From DATAAZ01 sp036259875 (GTDB lineage: Bacteria > Actinomycetota > Thermoleophilia > Gaiellales > Gaiellaceae), in NCBI GenBank assembly GCA_036259875.1, contig DATAAZ010000062.1:1-27585 (forward strand): a stretch of 27,585 nt of DNA, written 5' to 3'. The notes under the pieces are model-generated. The model made no database searches, had not been told where the DNA came from, and saw only the letters and a list, made by a program, of their open reading frames with translations. Positions within the stretch are counted from its first letter, which is position 1. Each line of letters begins with the position of its first letter. This document shows, piece by piece, positions 7,179 through 14,347 of the stretch. The position numbers were made by a program, and so were the translations under genes.

Positions 7179-7984
7179 ACGTCGCCCACACGATCGCCGC
7201 GGTGCGCGCCGCGCTGGCCCCGTGCGGGAACGACTCGATCGGCCTCGTCCCCACGATGGGCGCGCTGCACCGCGGACACGCCGCGCTCCTGGCCGCGGCC
7301 GGCGCGGAGTGCGACGTCGTCGTCGCGAGCGTCTTCGTGAACCCGGCGCAGTTCGGGCCGGGCGAGGACTTCGCGGCGTATCCCCGCGACGAAGCCGGCG
7401 ACCTCGCGGAGCTCGAGCGCGCGGGCGTCGACGTCGCGTTTCTTCCGCCTGCGGAGGAGCTCTATGCGCCAGGGTTCCAGACGTGGGTCGACGTGACGGA
7501 GCTCGCGCAGGGCCTCGAGGGCGACGCCCGGCCCGGGCACTTCCGCGGTGTCGCCACCGTCTGCCTGAAGCTCTTCAACATCGTTCGGCCGGACCGCGCC
7601 TACTTCGGGCAGAAGGACGCACAGCAGGCGGAGGTCGTCGGGCGGATGATTCGAGACCTCGACCTCGAGATCGAGCTCCGCGTCGTTCCGACCGTCCGCG
7701 ACGAGGACGGCGTCGCGCTCAGCTCTCGCAACGCGTTTCTCAACGCCGACGAGCGCGAGGCGGCCGCCGCGCTCCCGCGGGCGCTCTTCGCCGGCGAGCG
7801 CGTCTACCGCGAAGGCGGCGACCCGGTCGCCGCCGCGCGCGAGGTCCTGGCCGCCGAGCCGCGGCTCCGCTTCGATTACGTCGAACTCGCGCGCTGGGAC
7901 GGCCGGATCGTCCTCGCCGCGGCGGTCCGGGCGGGGTCGACGCGGCTCATCGACAACGTCGTCCTGGAGGGAGAGCGGCCGTGA
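7175..7984 (+). CDS. panC: Pantothenate synthetase (pantoate-beta-alanine ligase)
   Basis: ATP-dependent condensation of pantoate and beta-alanine to pantothenate in the cytoplasm. The 269-residue length is close to the family norm. The class I nucleotidyl-transferase HIGH-like motif is VPTMGALHRGH (25-35). Further family blocks are VSVFVNPAQFGPGEDF (~52-67), YFGQKDAQQ and the KMSKS-equivalent region RDEDGVALSSRN. ATG 7175 overlaps the DUF2520 stop by 4 nt, and the panC stop overlaps the panB GTG by 4 nt, so the three genes are translationally coupled. panD (aspartate decarboxylase) is not in the window. Confidence 0.98.
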   Translation: MNVAHTIAAVRAALAPCGNDSIGLVPTMGALHRGHAALLAAAGAECDVVVASVFVNPAQFGPGEDFAAYPRDEAGDLAELERAGVDVAFLPPAEELYAPGFQTWVDVTELAQGLEGDARPGHFRGVATVCLKLFNIVRPDRAYFGQKDAQQAEVVGRMIRDLDLEIELRVVPTVRDEDGVALSSRNAFLNADEREAAAALPRALFAGERVYREGGDPVAAAREVLAAEPRLRFDYVELARWDGRIVLAAAVRAGSTRLIDNVVLEGERP

Positions 7985-8823
7985 CGAAGCTCACGCTCAC
8001 CGACCTCGCCGAGCGCAAACGGACCGGCGAGAAGCTCGTGATGGTCACCGCATACGACCACCCGAGCGCTCGCGTCGCCGACCGGGCAGGAGTCGACCTC
8101 GTCCTCGTCGGGGATTCCGCAGCGAACAACGTGCTCGGGTACGACTCCACCGTCCCGATCACGACCGACGAGCTGCTCGTGCTCGTGCGCGCGGCCGCGC
8201 GCGGGACGGAGCGCGCGCTCGTCGTCGGCGACATGCCGTTCGGCTCTTACCAGGTTTCCGACGAGGATGCCGTCGCGAGCGCGATTCGCTTCGTCAAGGA
8301 GGGCGGCGCCGACGTCGTCAAGCTCGAGGGCGCCGGCCATGCCGTCGCGCGCGCGCAAGCGATCGTGGCGGCCGGCATCCCCGTCATGGGCCATATCGGC
8401 CTGACGCCGCAGACCGCGACCGCGCTCGGCGGGCTCCGTGCCCAAGGGCGGACGGCGGACAGGGCGCGCGCTCTCCTCGCCGACGCCCGCGCGCTCGAGG
8501 ACGCCGGCTGCTTCTCGCTCGTGCTCGAGGCGGTGCCGGCCGCGATCGCGGCGCGGATCACGGCTTCCGCCTCGATCCCGACGATCGGGATCGGCGCCGG
8601 CCCCGAGTGCGACGGGCAGGTCCTCGTCTGGCACGACCTCCTGGGAATCGGCGAGCGCACGCCACCGAAGTTCGTGAGGCGCTACGCCGAGCTAGGCGCC
8701 GCGACGCGCGCGGCGCTCGAGCGTTTCGCGGCCGACGTGCGCTCGGGCCGCTACCCGACCGACGAGCATACGTACGCGATGCCCGAGGACGAGCTCGCGC
8801 GCTTCGAGGCGATGTCCGGGTAG
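7981..8823 (+). CDS. panB: 3-methyl-2-oxobutanoate hydroxymethyltransferase
   Basis: Makes ketopantoate from alpha-ketoisovalerate and methylene-tetrahydrofolate, the first committed step to pantothenate. The protein is 280 residues from GTG 7981. The TIM-barrel signature blocks are all present: VTAYDHPSA, VGDSAANNVLGYDSTVPIT, VVGDMPFGSY, VKLEGA, MGHIGLTPQ, LEAVP with the catalytic Glu, and TIGIGAGPECDGQVLVWHDLLG. The GTG start in the overlap GTGA with the panC stop gives exactly the expected N-terminus (TKLTLTDLAERK). It is the last gene of the operon; a GC hairpin follows within 12 nt. Confidence 0.98.
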   Translation: MTKLTLTDLAERKRTGEKLVMVTAYDHPSARVADRAGVDLVLVGDSAANNVLGYDSTVPITTDELLVLVRAAARGTERALVVGDMPFGSYQVSDEDAVASAIRFVKEGGADVVKLEGAGHAVARAQAIVAAGIPVMGHIGLTPQTATALGGLRAQGRTADRARALLADARALEDAGCFSLVLEAVPAAIAARITASASIPTIGIGAGPECDGQVLVWHDLLGIGERTPPKFVRRYAELGAATRAALERFAADVRSGRYPTDEHTYAMPEDELARFEAMSG

Positions 8824-8834
8824 GAGACCGCGCG

Positions 8835-8853
8835 CGCCGGCCGCGGGCCGGCG
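8835..8853. terminator. Bidirectional GC hairpin between panB and the Yip1-like gene
   Basis: CGCCGGC (8835-8841) pairs perfectly with GCCGGCG (8847-8853) around a 5-nt loop. It sits in the 39-bp gap between the convergent panB and Yip1-like stop codons. No U-tract follows on either strand, which is common in very GC-rich genomes. Confidence 0.45.
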
Positions 8854-8862
8854 GTGACGCCC

Positions 8863-9519
8863 CTACAAGAGGCTTGCGACGACGCCGAGCACGACGAGCG
8901 CGAGGCCTGCGAGCGCGACCGCGCCGAGCGCGCGCACGAGCGGCCAGCCGTGGACGGTTCGCACGCCCACGACCAAGAGAGCGGCAGCCCAGAGGAAGAA
9001 CGCGCCCTCGAGCCCCTCGAACACCCAGCGACCCGCGCCTTCCTCGTCTGCTCCGCCCGCGCGGAAGAGGTCGCCGCCGTACGCGGCGAGGCGGAGCGGC
9101 CACAGAACGATCAACGAGAGCGCGAGCGGCGCCGCCGCGAAGGCGAGCAGGTGGCGCGCCTGCCGGTACGTCGCCGTCCCACCCGCCGCGCGGATGCCGA
9201 CGTGGAGCGCGCCGCCCCCCAGCCAGTACGTGGCGATCCCGTAGAGCCCGCCCGCGAGGAAGACGAGGACGGCGACGACGAGCGCGTCGCGATCGCGGTT
9301 GTCGAGCAGGTCGCCGACGGTCGGCGTTGCGAGGACGCCGGCGACCCCAGCAAGAAGCGCGAGCGCGAGGACAGGCTCCTCGCGCGCCTCGGCCTCGGCG
9401 GGCGAGTCGTCGCGGAGCGCCGCGAACGTCGAGGACGGCTGCCTGAAGACGGCCAGCGTCCGGAGCCACCACGCGCGCTCCCGGCGGCTCGCCGCGGCGT
9501 GACCCGCCTCGACGCCCAC
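8863..9519 (-). CDS. Yip1-like multi-spanning membrane protein
   Basis: 218 residues from GTG 9519, which lies only 5 nt after the uvrA stop, so it is probably the distal gene of the uvrA transcript. The N-terminus WWLRTLAVFRQPSSTFAALRDD resembles the amphipathic lead-in of Yip1/YIP1-family proteins (the rp-xxtf pattern). About five hydrophobic segments follow, roughly at 43-60, 70-95, 118-137, 162-180 and 190-215, ending LVVLGVVASLL. Function is unknown for bacterial members. An alternative reading is simply an uncharacterised polytopic protein; the membrane prediction is much firmer than the family name. Pairing with uvrA may be incidental. Confidence 0.75.
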   Translation of the reverse strand: MGVEAGHAAASRRERAWWLRTLAVFRQPSSTFAALRDDSPAEAEAREEPVLALALLAGVAGVLATPTVGDLLDNRDRDALVVAVLVFLAGGLYGIATYWLGGGALHVGIRAAGGTATYRQARHLLAFAAAPLALSLIVLWPLRLAAYGGDLFRAGGADEEGAGRWVFEGLEGAFFLWAAALLVVGVRTVHGWPLVRALGAVALAGLALVVLGVVASLL

Positions 9520-9524
9520 CGGCC

Positions 9525-12422
9525 CTAGGCGGCGACGGCGGCCTTGGCGGGAAGCAGCCGGCGGAGATACTGCCCTGTGTAGCTCGCCTCGACGTCGGCT
9601 ACCTGCTCGGGCGTCCCGGTTGCGATCACTTCGCCGCCCGCGTCGCCTCCCTCCGGCCCGAGGTCGACGACCCAGTCCGCCTGCTTGATCACGTCGAGGT
9701 TGTGCTCGATCACGAGCACCGTGTTCCCCGAGTCGACGAGCCGCTGGAGGACCTCGAGGAGCTTCTCGATGTCCGCGAAATGAAGCCCGGTCGTCGGCTC
9801 GTCGAGGATGTAGAGCGTCCGTCCCGTCGCGACCTTCGAGAGCTCCTTCGCGAGCTTCACGCGCTGCGCCTCGCCGCCCGAGAGCGTCGTCGCAGGCTGG
9901 CCGAGCTTGATGTAATCGAGCCCGACGTCGTGCAACGTCTGAAGCCGCCGCCGGATCTTCGGGATCTTGGCGAAGAACGCGAGCGCCTCCTCCACCGACA
10001 TCTCGAGCACGTCGGCGATGTTCTTGCCCTTGAAGCGCACCTCGAGCGTCTCGCGGTTGTAGCGCTTTCCCTTGCAGGTCTCGCACGGGACGTAGACGTC
10101 CGGGAGAAAGTGCATCTCGATCTTGATCGTCCCGTCGCCCTTGCATGTCTCGCATCTCCCGCCGCGTACGTTGAACGAGAAGCGGCCCGGCTTGTACCCC
10201 CGCACGCGCGCGTCCTGCGTCTGCGCGTAGAGCTCGCGGATCGGCGTGAAGAGGTCGGTGTACGTGGCCGGGTTCGACCGCGGCGTGCGGCCGATCGGCG
10301 ATTGATCGATGTCGATCACCTTGTCGAAACACTCGATCCCCTCGCACCCGAGATGCTCGCCGGGCCGCACGCGCGCCCGGTGGAGCTGGTTCGCGAGCGC
10401 CTTGTAGACGATCTCGTTCACGAGTGTTGACTTCCCGGACCCCGAGACGCCGGTCACGCAGACCAGCTTCGCGACCGGGAACTCGACGTCGATCCCCTTC
10501 AGGTTGTGCATGCTCGCTCCGCGAACCCAGAAGGAGCCGTTGTCCGCCGTGCGCCGGTCGGGGACCGCGATCGAGCGCGCCCGCGAGAGGAACTGCCCGG
10601 TCACCGAGGCCGAAGCCCGCTCCACCTCCTCGGCCGGCCCTTCGGCGACGACGTGCCCACCGTGCTCGCCCGCCCCCGGACCCATGTCGACCAGGTGGTC
10701 CGCTGCGCGCATCATCTGCTCGTCGTGCTCGACGACGAGCACGGTGTTGCCGAGATCGCGCAGGCGCTCGAGGGTCGCGATCAGCTTCCCGTTGTCCCGC
10801 TGGTGCAGGCCGATCGACGGCTCGTCGAGGATGTAGAGGACGCCGACGAGCTGCGAGCCGATCTGCGTCGCAAGCCGGAGGCGCTGCGCCTCGCCGCCCG
10901 ACAGCGTCGCGGCCGCGCGGTCGAGCGTCAGGTAGCCGACGCCGACGTTCTCGAGGAAGGTCAGACGCTCGCGAATCTCCTTGAGGATTCGCGCACCGAT
11001 GAGGCTGTCCGTCTCGGAGAGGCGGAGCTCGTCCACGAACGCGAGCGCCCGCCGGACGGACATGCGCGTGAAGTCGTGGATGTTGCGGTCGCCGACCGTC
11101 ACCGCGAGCACCTCGGGCTTCAGGCGCGCGCCCTTGCACTCGGGGCACGGCCGGAAGCTCATGTACTCCTCGATCCGCTCACGCTGCGTCGAGGAGTCGG
11201 TCTCGCGGTAGCGCCGCTGCAGACTCGCGACGATCCCGTCGAAGGCGAGCATGTACGAGCGCCGGCGCCCCATCCGGTTCCGGTAGTTGACGTAGACGCG
11301 GTCGCCGTTCGTGCCGTACAGGAAGCGGCTCCGCTCCTCGTCGGAGAGCTCGCACCACGGCGTGTCGAGGTCGATCTCGTACCGGTCGGCGATCGCCTCG
11401 ATGACCGCGTCGTAGAACCCCGAGCTCGATCCCACGGACCACGGGACGAGCGCACCCTCGGCGATCGAGAGCTCCGGCTCGGGGACGAGCAGGTCGGGGT
11501 CGATCTCCTGCTGGGCGCCGAGGCCCGTGCAGCGCGGACACGCCCCGTGCGGTGAGTTGAACGAGAAGACGCGCGGCTCGAGCTCCGGCAGGCCGACCCC
11601 GTGGAAGGGGCACGCGAATCGCTCCGAGAAGGTCATCGGCTCCCCGTCCTTGATGGGCGAACCCCTGGTTCCGCCAGGCGCCCCCTCCTCCAAGTCGGGG
11701 ATACCGACGACGTCGATCGTGACGAGCCGGTCGGCGAGGGCGAGGGCTGTCTCGACGGAGTCGGCGAGCCGGTGGCGGAGGTCGGGCTTCATCACGAGCC
11801 GGTCGACGACGACCTCGATCGTGTGCTTGAACTTCTTGTCGAGCTCGATCTCCTCGTCGAGCGAACGCTGCTCGCCGTCGACCTTCACGCGCGTGAAGCC
11901 CTCGCCGCGCAGGTGGTCGAAGACGTCCCTGTACTCGCCCTTGCGGTCGCGGACGACCGGCGCGTTCACGGTGAACTTCGTGCCCTCGGGCAGCCGGAGC
12001 ACCTGGTCGACGATCTGCTCGATCGACTGACCCGCGATCGGTCGCCCGCAGACCGGGCAGTGCGGCTTCCCGATCCTCGCGTAGAGAAGCCGGAGGTAGT
12101 CGTAGATCTCCGTCACCGTTCCGACCGTGGAGCGCGGGTTTCGCGAGGTCGTCTTCTGGTCGATCGAGATGGCCGGAGAGAGGCCGTCGATCGAGTCGAC
12201 GTCGGGCTTCTCCATCATCTGCAGGAACTGGCGGGCGTAGGCCGAGAGTGACTCGACGTAGCGCCGCTGCCCCTCGGCGTAGATCGTGTCGAAGGCGAGC
12301 GACGACTTTCCGGACCCGGAGAGCCCGGTCACGCAGATCAGCGCGTTCCGCGGCAGCCGGACCGTGATGTCCTTGAGGTTATGCTCGCGGGCGCCGTGGA
12401 CGACCAGCTCGTCGGCGACCAT
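9525..12422 (-). CDS. uvrA: Excinuclease ABC subunit A
   Basis: Damage-recognition ATPase of nucleotide excision repair; loads UvrB on lesions. The 965-residue length is typical. Two ABC modules are complete. The first has Walker A GLSGSGKSS at 33-41 and signature LSGGEAQRLRLA followed by ILDEPSIGLHQRDN. The second has Walker A GVSGSGKST and LSGGEAQRVKLA followed by ILDEPTTGLHFAD. Zinc modules seen are CPVCG at 122-126, Cys271-x2-His274 paired with Cys295-x2-Cys298, and in the second half CETC...CETC spaced for the C-terminal zinc finger. One ligand of the second site is His instead of Cys. Residues ~244-262 (GAPGGTRGSPIKDGEP) are a Gly/Pro-rich insertion just before that zinc module. An SOS box and a -10 hexamer 7 nt before the ATG indicate DNA-damage control. 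Confidence 0.99.
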   Translation of the reverse strand: MVADELVVHGAREHNLKDITVRLPRNALICVTGLSGSGKSSLAFDTIYAEGQRRYVESLSAYARQFLQMMEKPDVDSIDGLSPAISIDQKTTSRNPRSTVGTVTEIYDYLRLLYARIGKPHCPVCGRPIAGQSIEQIVDQVLRLPEGTKFTVNAPVVRDRKGEYRDVFDHLRGEGFTRVKVDGEQRSLDEEIELDKKFKHTIEVVVDRLVMKPDLRHRLADSVETALALADRLVTIDVVGIPDLEEGAPGGTRGSPIKDGEPMTFSERFACPFHGVGLPELEPRVFSFNSPHGACPRCTGLGAQQEIDPDLLVPEPELSIAEGALVPWSVGSSSGFYDAVIEAIADRYEIDLDTPWCELSDEERSRFLYGTNGDRVYVNYRNRMGRRRSYMLAFDGIVASLQRRYRETDSSTQRERIEEYMSFRPCPECKGARLKPEVLAVTVGDRNIHDFTRMSVRRALAFVDELRLSETDSLIGARILKEIRERLTFLENVGVGYLTLDRAAATLSGGEAQRLRLATQIGSQLVGVLYILDEPSIGLHQRDNGKLIATLERLRDLGNTVLVVEHDEQMMRAADHLVDMGPGAGEHGGHVVAEGPAEEVERASASVTGQFLSRARSIAVPDRRTADNGSFWVRGASMHNLKGIDVEFPVAKLVCVTGVSGSGKSTLVNEIVYKALANQLHRARVRPGEHLGCEGIECFDKVIDIDQSPIGRTPRSNPATYTDLFTPIRELYAQTQDARVRGYKPGRFSFNVRGGRCETCKGDGTIKIEMHFLPDVYVPCETCKGKRYNRETLEVRFKGKNIADVLEMSVEEALAFFAKIPKIRRRLQTLHDVGLDYIKLGQPATTLSGGEAQRVKLAKELSKVATGRTLYILDEPTTGLHFADIEKLLEVLQRLVDSGNTVLVIEHNLDVIKQADWVVDLGPEGGDAGGEVIATGTPEQVADVEASYTGQYLRRLLPAKAAVAA
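11655..11683. repeat. Hairpin-forming segment inside the uvrA coding region
   Basis: Nested inverted repeats GGGCG (11655-11659)/CGCCC (11679-11683) and CCTGG (11664-11668)/CCAGG (11674-11678) surround a 5-nt loop. They encode part of the Gly/Pro-rich insertion (about residues 247-257 of UvrA). The coincidence of an indel and a palindrome suggests a small inserted element, but this is only inference. Confidence 0.4.
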
Positions 12423-12429
12423 CCGAGCC

Positions 12430-12435
12430 AGTCTA
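12430..12435 (-). promoter_or_regulatory. Candidate -10 element of uvrA (leaderless geometry)
   Basis: On the minus strand TAGACT (12435-12430) is separated by 7 nt from the uvrA ATG at 12422, so transcription would begin at or within a base or so of the start codon. The -35 position (about 12453-12458) falls inside the SOS box. Confidence 0.5.
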
Positions 12436-12449
12436 GCCCCGGCGTCTGA

Positions 12450-12463
12450 CGAACACATGTTCG
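12450..12463 (-). promoter_or_regulatory. LexA-binding SOS box upstream of uvrA
   Basis: CGAACACATGTTCG matches the Gram-positive/actinobacterial LexA consensus CGAAC-N4-GTTCG at all ten fixed positions. It ends 27 bp before the uvrA ATG and covers the expected -35 position of the candidate promoter. LexA bound here should block RNA polymerase until RecA-triggered LexA cleavage. Confidence 0.85.
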
Positions 12464-12514
12464 CGCCGCCGTGCGTCGGCGCATCGGCAAGCGTGCCGGC
12501 GCGCGGCCGACGCG

Positions 12515-13591
12515 CTAGCCGGCGCGAGCGAGGGCCTGGTAAACCCCCAGCGCCGGCTTCGCCGAGTAGTCCGCCCGGACGAGACCGCAGTGCTCCTGCC
12601 AGTCGCCGCCCGGGACGGTCCCGTCCCGGAACGAGAACCAGAAGAGCGGCCCGGCCCACCGGTACCGCCCGATCAGGCGGTAGCCGACGCGGAGGATCTC
12701 GGCCTGGCGCGCCTCGCTGACCGCGCGCGAGCCGCCGGTCGGGGCGCTGAACTCCGTCACCCAGATCCGCTTCCGCCGGTCACCGTTCCGCAGCATGACG
12801 CTGCGGAGGCTCGGGCGCGTCCCCGCCATCTGCCACCACGCGCTCCACGAGGCTCGGACGGAGGGGAGGTAGGGGAACGTCGAGGCGTGGTGGCCGACCG
12901 CGTCGAAGTAGCGGCGCGCGCGGCTTCGGTAGAGGCGGCGCAGGAACGTCACGGGCGCGACGCTCGTGCCCGTGTTCGTGGCCGGCGAGAGGCCGCCGGT
13001 GACGAGAACCGCCCTCCGGTCGACGCGCTTGATCCCGCGATGGGCGGCACGAAGGAGGCGGCCGTAGGCGGCCGCGTTCGGCCGTGGCTGCCAGAAGTCG
13101 GCGAGGTTCGGCTCGTTCCAGATCTCCCAGTGACGGACGCCGAGGCCGCGGTAGCGCCGGGCCGCCGCCCGCGCGAAGCGTGTGAGCGCGCGAAGGTTCG
13201 ACGGCTGGTGGAGCGGCCCCGTTCCGGGTGGACGCGCCCAGTCGGGCGAATAGCTCAGAACTGCAAGCACGCGCAGCCCGCGCGCCCGAGCGCCCCGGAT
13301 GACGCGGTCGAAGGGGGCCCAGTTCCAGCTCCGAGGGCCACCCGCCTGGACGACGCCCCAATTGAGGTCGAATCGGATCCAGCGCGCGCCGGCACCGCGG
13401 TAGCCGGCGAGCTCGCGGGCAAGCGACGCGGGATCGAGGTTGTGCAGGTGGCCGGTCGCGGCGAGCCCGAACTGATCCGCGCGGGCGGCGGAGGCATCGG
13501 CCGTGATTGGCCCGAGGTGGATGCATGCGCACGCCGCGAGCGCGGCGAGGAGGGGCGTGCGGACCAAAGCAGGCGTACCAATCGGTTTCAC
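12515..13591 (-). CDS. Secreted cellulase-like glycoside hydrolase (TIM barrel, clan GH-A)
   Basis: 358 residues from GTG 13591, chosen because AAGG lies about 10 nt upstream; a TTG at 13600 is the alternative. Residues 1-38 are a signal peptide (basic start, Leu/Ala core, ASAARA). The mature part has the pattern of GH5/GH39-like enzymes: RWIRFDLNWGVVQ (70-82), LRVLAVLSYSPDWARPP, WEIWNEPNL with the acid/base Glu160 on strand 4, and RIWVTEFSAPTG with the nucleophile candidate Glu280 on strand 7. GPLFWFSFRD near the C-terminus is the strand-8 block. It should hydrolyse or transfer beta-linked sugars outside the cell; the substrate cannot be read from the sequence. The PH-domain gene ends 16 bp upstream, so the two are probably co-transcribed. 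uvrA follows after 92 bp with its own SOS-controlled promoter. Confidence 0.85.
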   Translation of the reverse strand: MKPIGTPALVRTPLLAALAACACIHLGPITADASAARADQFGLAATGHLHNLDPASLARELAGYRGAGARWIRFDLNWGVVQAGGPRSWNWAPFDRVIRGARARGLRVLAVLSYSPDWARPPGTGPLHQPSNLRALTRFARAAARRYRGLGVRHWEIWNEPNLADFWQPRPNAAAYGRLLRAAHRGIKRVDRRAVLVTGGLSPATNTGTSVAPVTFLRRLYRSRARRYFDAVGHHASTFPYLPSVRASWSAWWQMAGTRPSLRSVMLRNGDRRKRIWVTEFSAPTGGSRAVSEARQAEILRVGYRLIGRYRWAGPLFWFSFRDGTVPGGDWQEHCGLVRADYSAKPALGVYQALARAG

Positions 13592-13607
13592 GGAGATCAA
13601 CCTTGAG

Positions 13608-14024
13608 TCAGATGCCGCGAGCGAGTCGACGAGCGTCCGGGACGAACGGAACCTCGAGCTCGCCCGCGACGAGCGTCCCGTAGCCGAGTAGGCGGCCGAG
13701 AACGCTCTCGTCGATCTCGATCGGGACGCCGTCGACCTCGACGGCCGCGATCCGCCGACGCAGCACGCCGTGGACGACGACGAGCTGGTCGCGCGTGACG
13801 AGGAGCCGCGTCCGATCCCAGGAGAGGACGGCGCGAAGCGCGGCGAGCGCCGCGCCCGCGAGGGCTACGGCGCCGGTCGCTGCAATGGGCCAGGCGAGGC
13901 GCGACCCGAGAACGACGATTGCGGCGCCGAGGGCTGCGAGCGCGAGCGCACGTGCGAGCGGGCCGGCCAGCGCCATTCCGTGAGGTCGCGCTTCGAGGCG
14001 AACGAGGTCGCGCTCGTCAGCCAT
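13608..14024 (-). CDS. Small membrane protein with bacterial PH domain (bPH2/DUF304-like)
   Basis: 138 residues from ATG 14024. Two hydrophobic segments at about 16-40 and 44-66 form a hairpin membrane anchor (ALALAALGAAIVVLGSRLAWPIAATGAVALAG). Residues ~70-138 form a short bPH2-like domain: LSWDRTRLLVTRDQLVVVHGVLRRRIAAVEVDGV, with the typical pattern of a Thr-rich strand, 'v.hGvl.r....v.v..v' and an arginine run. The family is usually found in membrane proteins of unknown role. It lies between the small membrane gene at 14083 (58 bp gap) and the glycoside hydrolase (16 bp gap) and is likely in one transcript with both. Confidence 0.8.
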   Translation of the reverse strand: MADERDLVRLEARPHGMALAGPLARALALAALGAAIVVLGSRLAWPIAATGAVALAGAALAALRAVLSWDRTRLLVTRDQLVVVHGVLRRRIAAVEVDGVPIEIDESVLGRLLGYGTLVAGELEVPFVPDARRLARGI

Positions 14025-14082
14025 GCGGTCGGGTTCGGCGACCCGCGGCGACCTCCTGCCGTGTTCGTGGGCGTCTCGGCGC

Positions 14083-14322
14083 TTACGCCTTGCGCCAGCG
14101 ACGGAAGACGAGCCCGCCGAGGGTGAACCCGAGGCCGAACGTCCCCGCCGTGAAGCCGCCGATCGCGAACGCCTTCCGCATCGTCGACATCCGCTCCCAG
14201 CGACCGAGCGCCTCGCGCTCCTCCGGCGAGAGAGGCTCGCCCCGCCGCTTCTTGCGCCCCGCGGCGCCAGCGCGCAGCCCCACGTAGATGTCGTCGAAGA
14301 GCTCCGCAGGTTCGTCGGCCAC
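14083..14322 (-). CDS. Small single-span membrane protein, unknown function
   Basis: 79 residues from GTG 14322. The N-terminal two-thirds is charged (ADEPAELFDDIYVGLRAG, then GRKKRRGEPLSPEEREALGRWERM). The C-terminal third has one membrane segment, AFAIGGFTAGTFGLGFTLGG (about 54-73), ending in basic FRRWRKA. No family recognised. The GTG start is strongly suggested by the -10 hexamer TATAGT exactly 6 nt upstream, which places the transcript start on the start codon. Longer frames reach upstream but run into the divergent phosphoesterase. It is the first gene of the run towards uvrA. Confidence 0.7.
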   Translation of the reverse strand: MADEPAELFDDIYVGLRAGAAGRKKRRGEPLSPEEREALGRWERMSTMRKAFAIGGFTAGTFGLGFTLGGLVFRRWRKA

Positions 14323-14328
14323 GGACCC

Positions 14329-14336
14329 ACTATAGT
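14329..14336. promoter_or_regulatory. Palindromic bidirectional -10 element ACTATAGT
   Basis: The 8-bp palindrome gives TATAGT on both strands (plus 14331-14336; minus 14334-14329). The minus copy is 6 nt before GTG 14322 and the plus copy is 11 nt before ATG 14348. No good -35 hexamer is seen on either side. The two genes would share the same melted region. Confidence 0.6.
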
Positions 14337-14347
14337 CTCCGGCCCCG

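Noticed and set aside
7060..7980. Possible fusion of PanB with a long N-terminal extension
   Set aside because: The extension is panC in another frame. GTG 7981 in the 4-nt overlap gives the normal PanB N-terminus.
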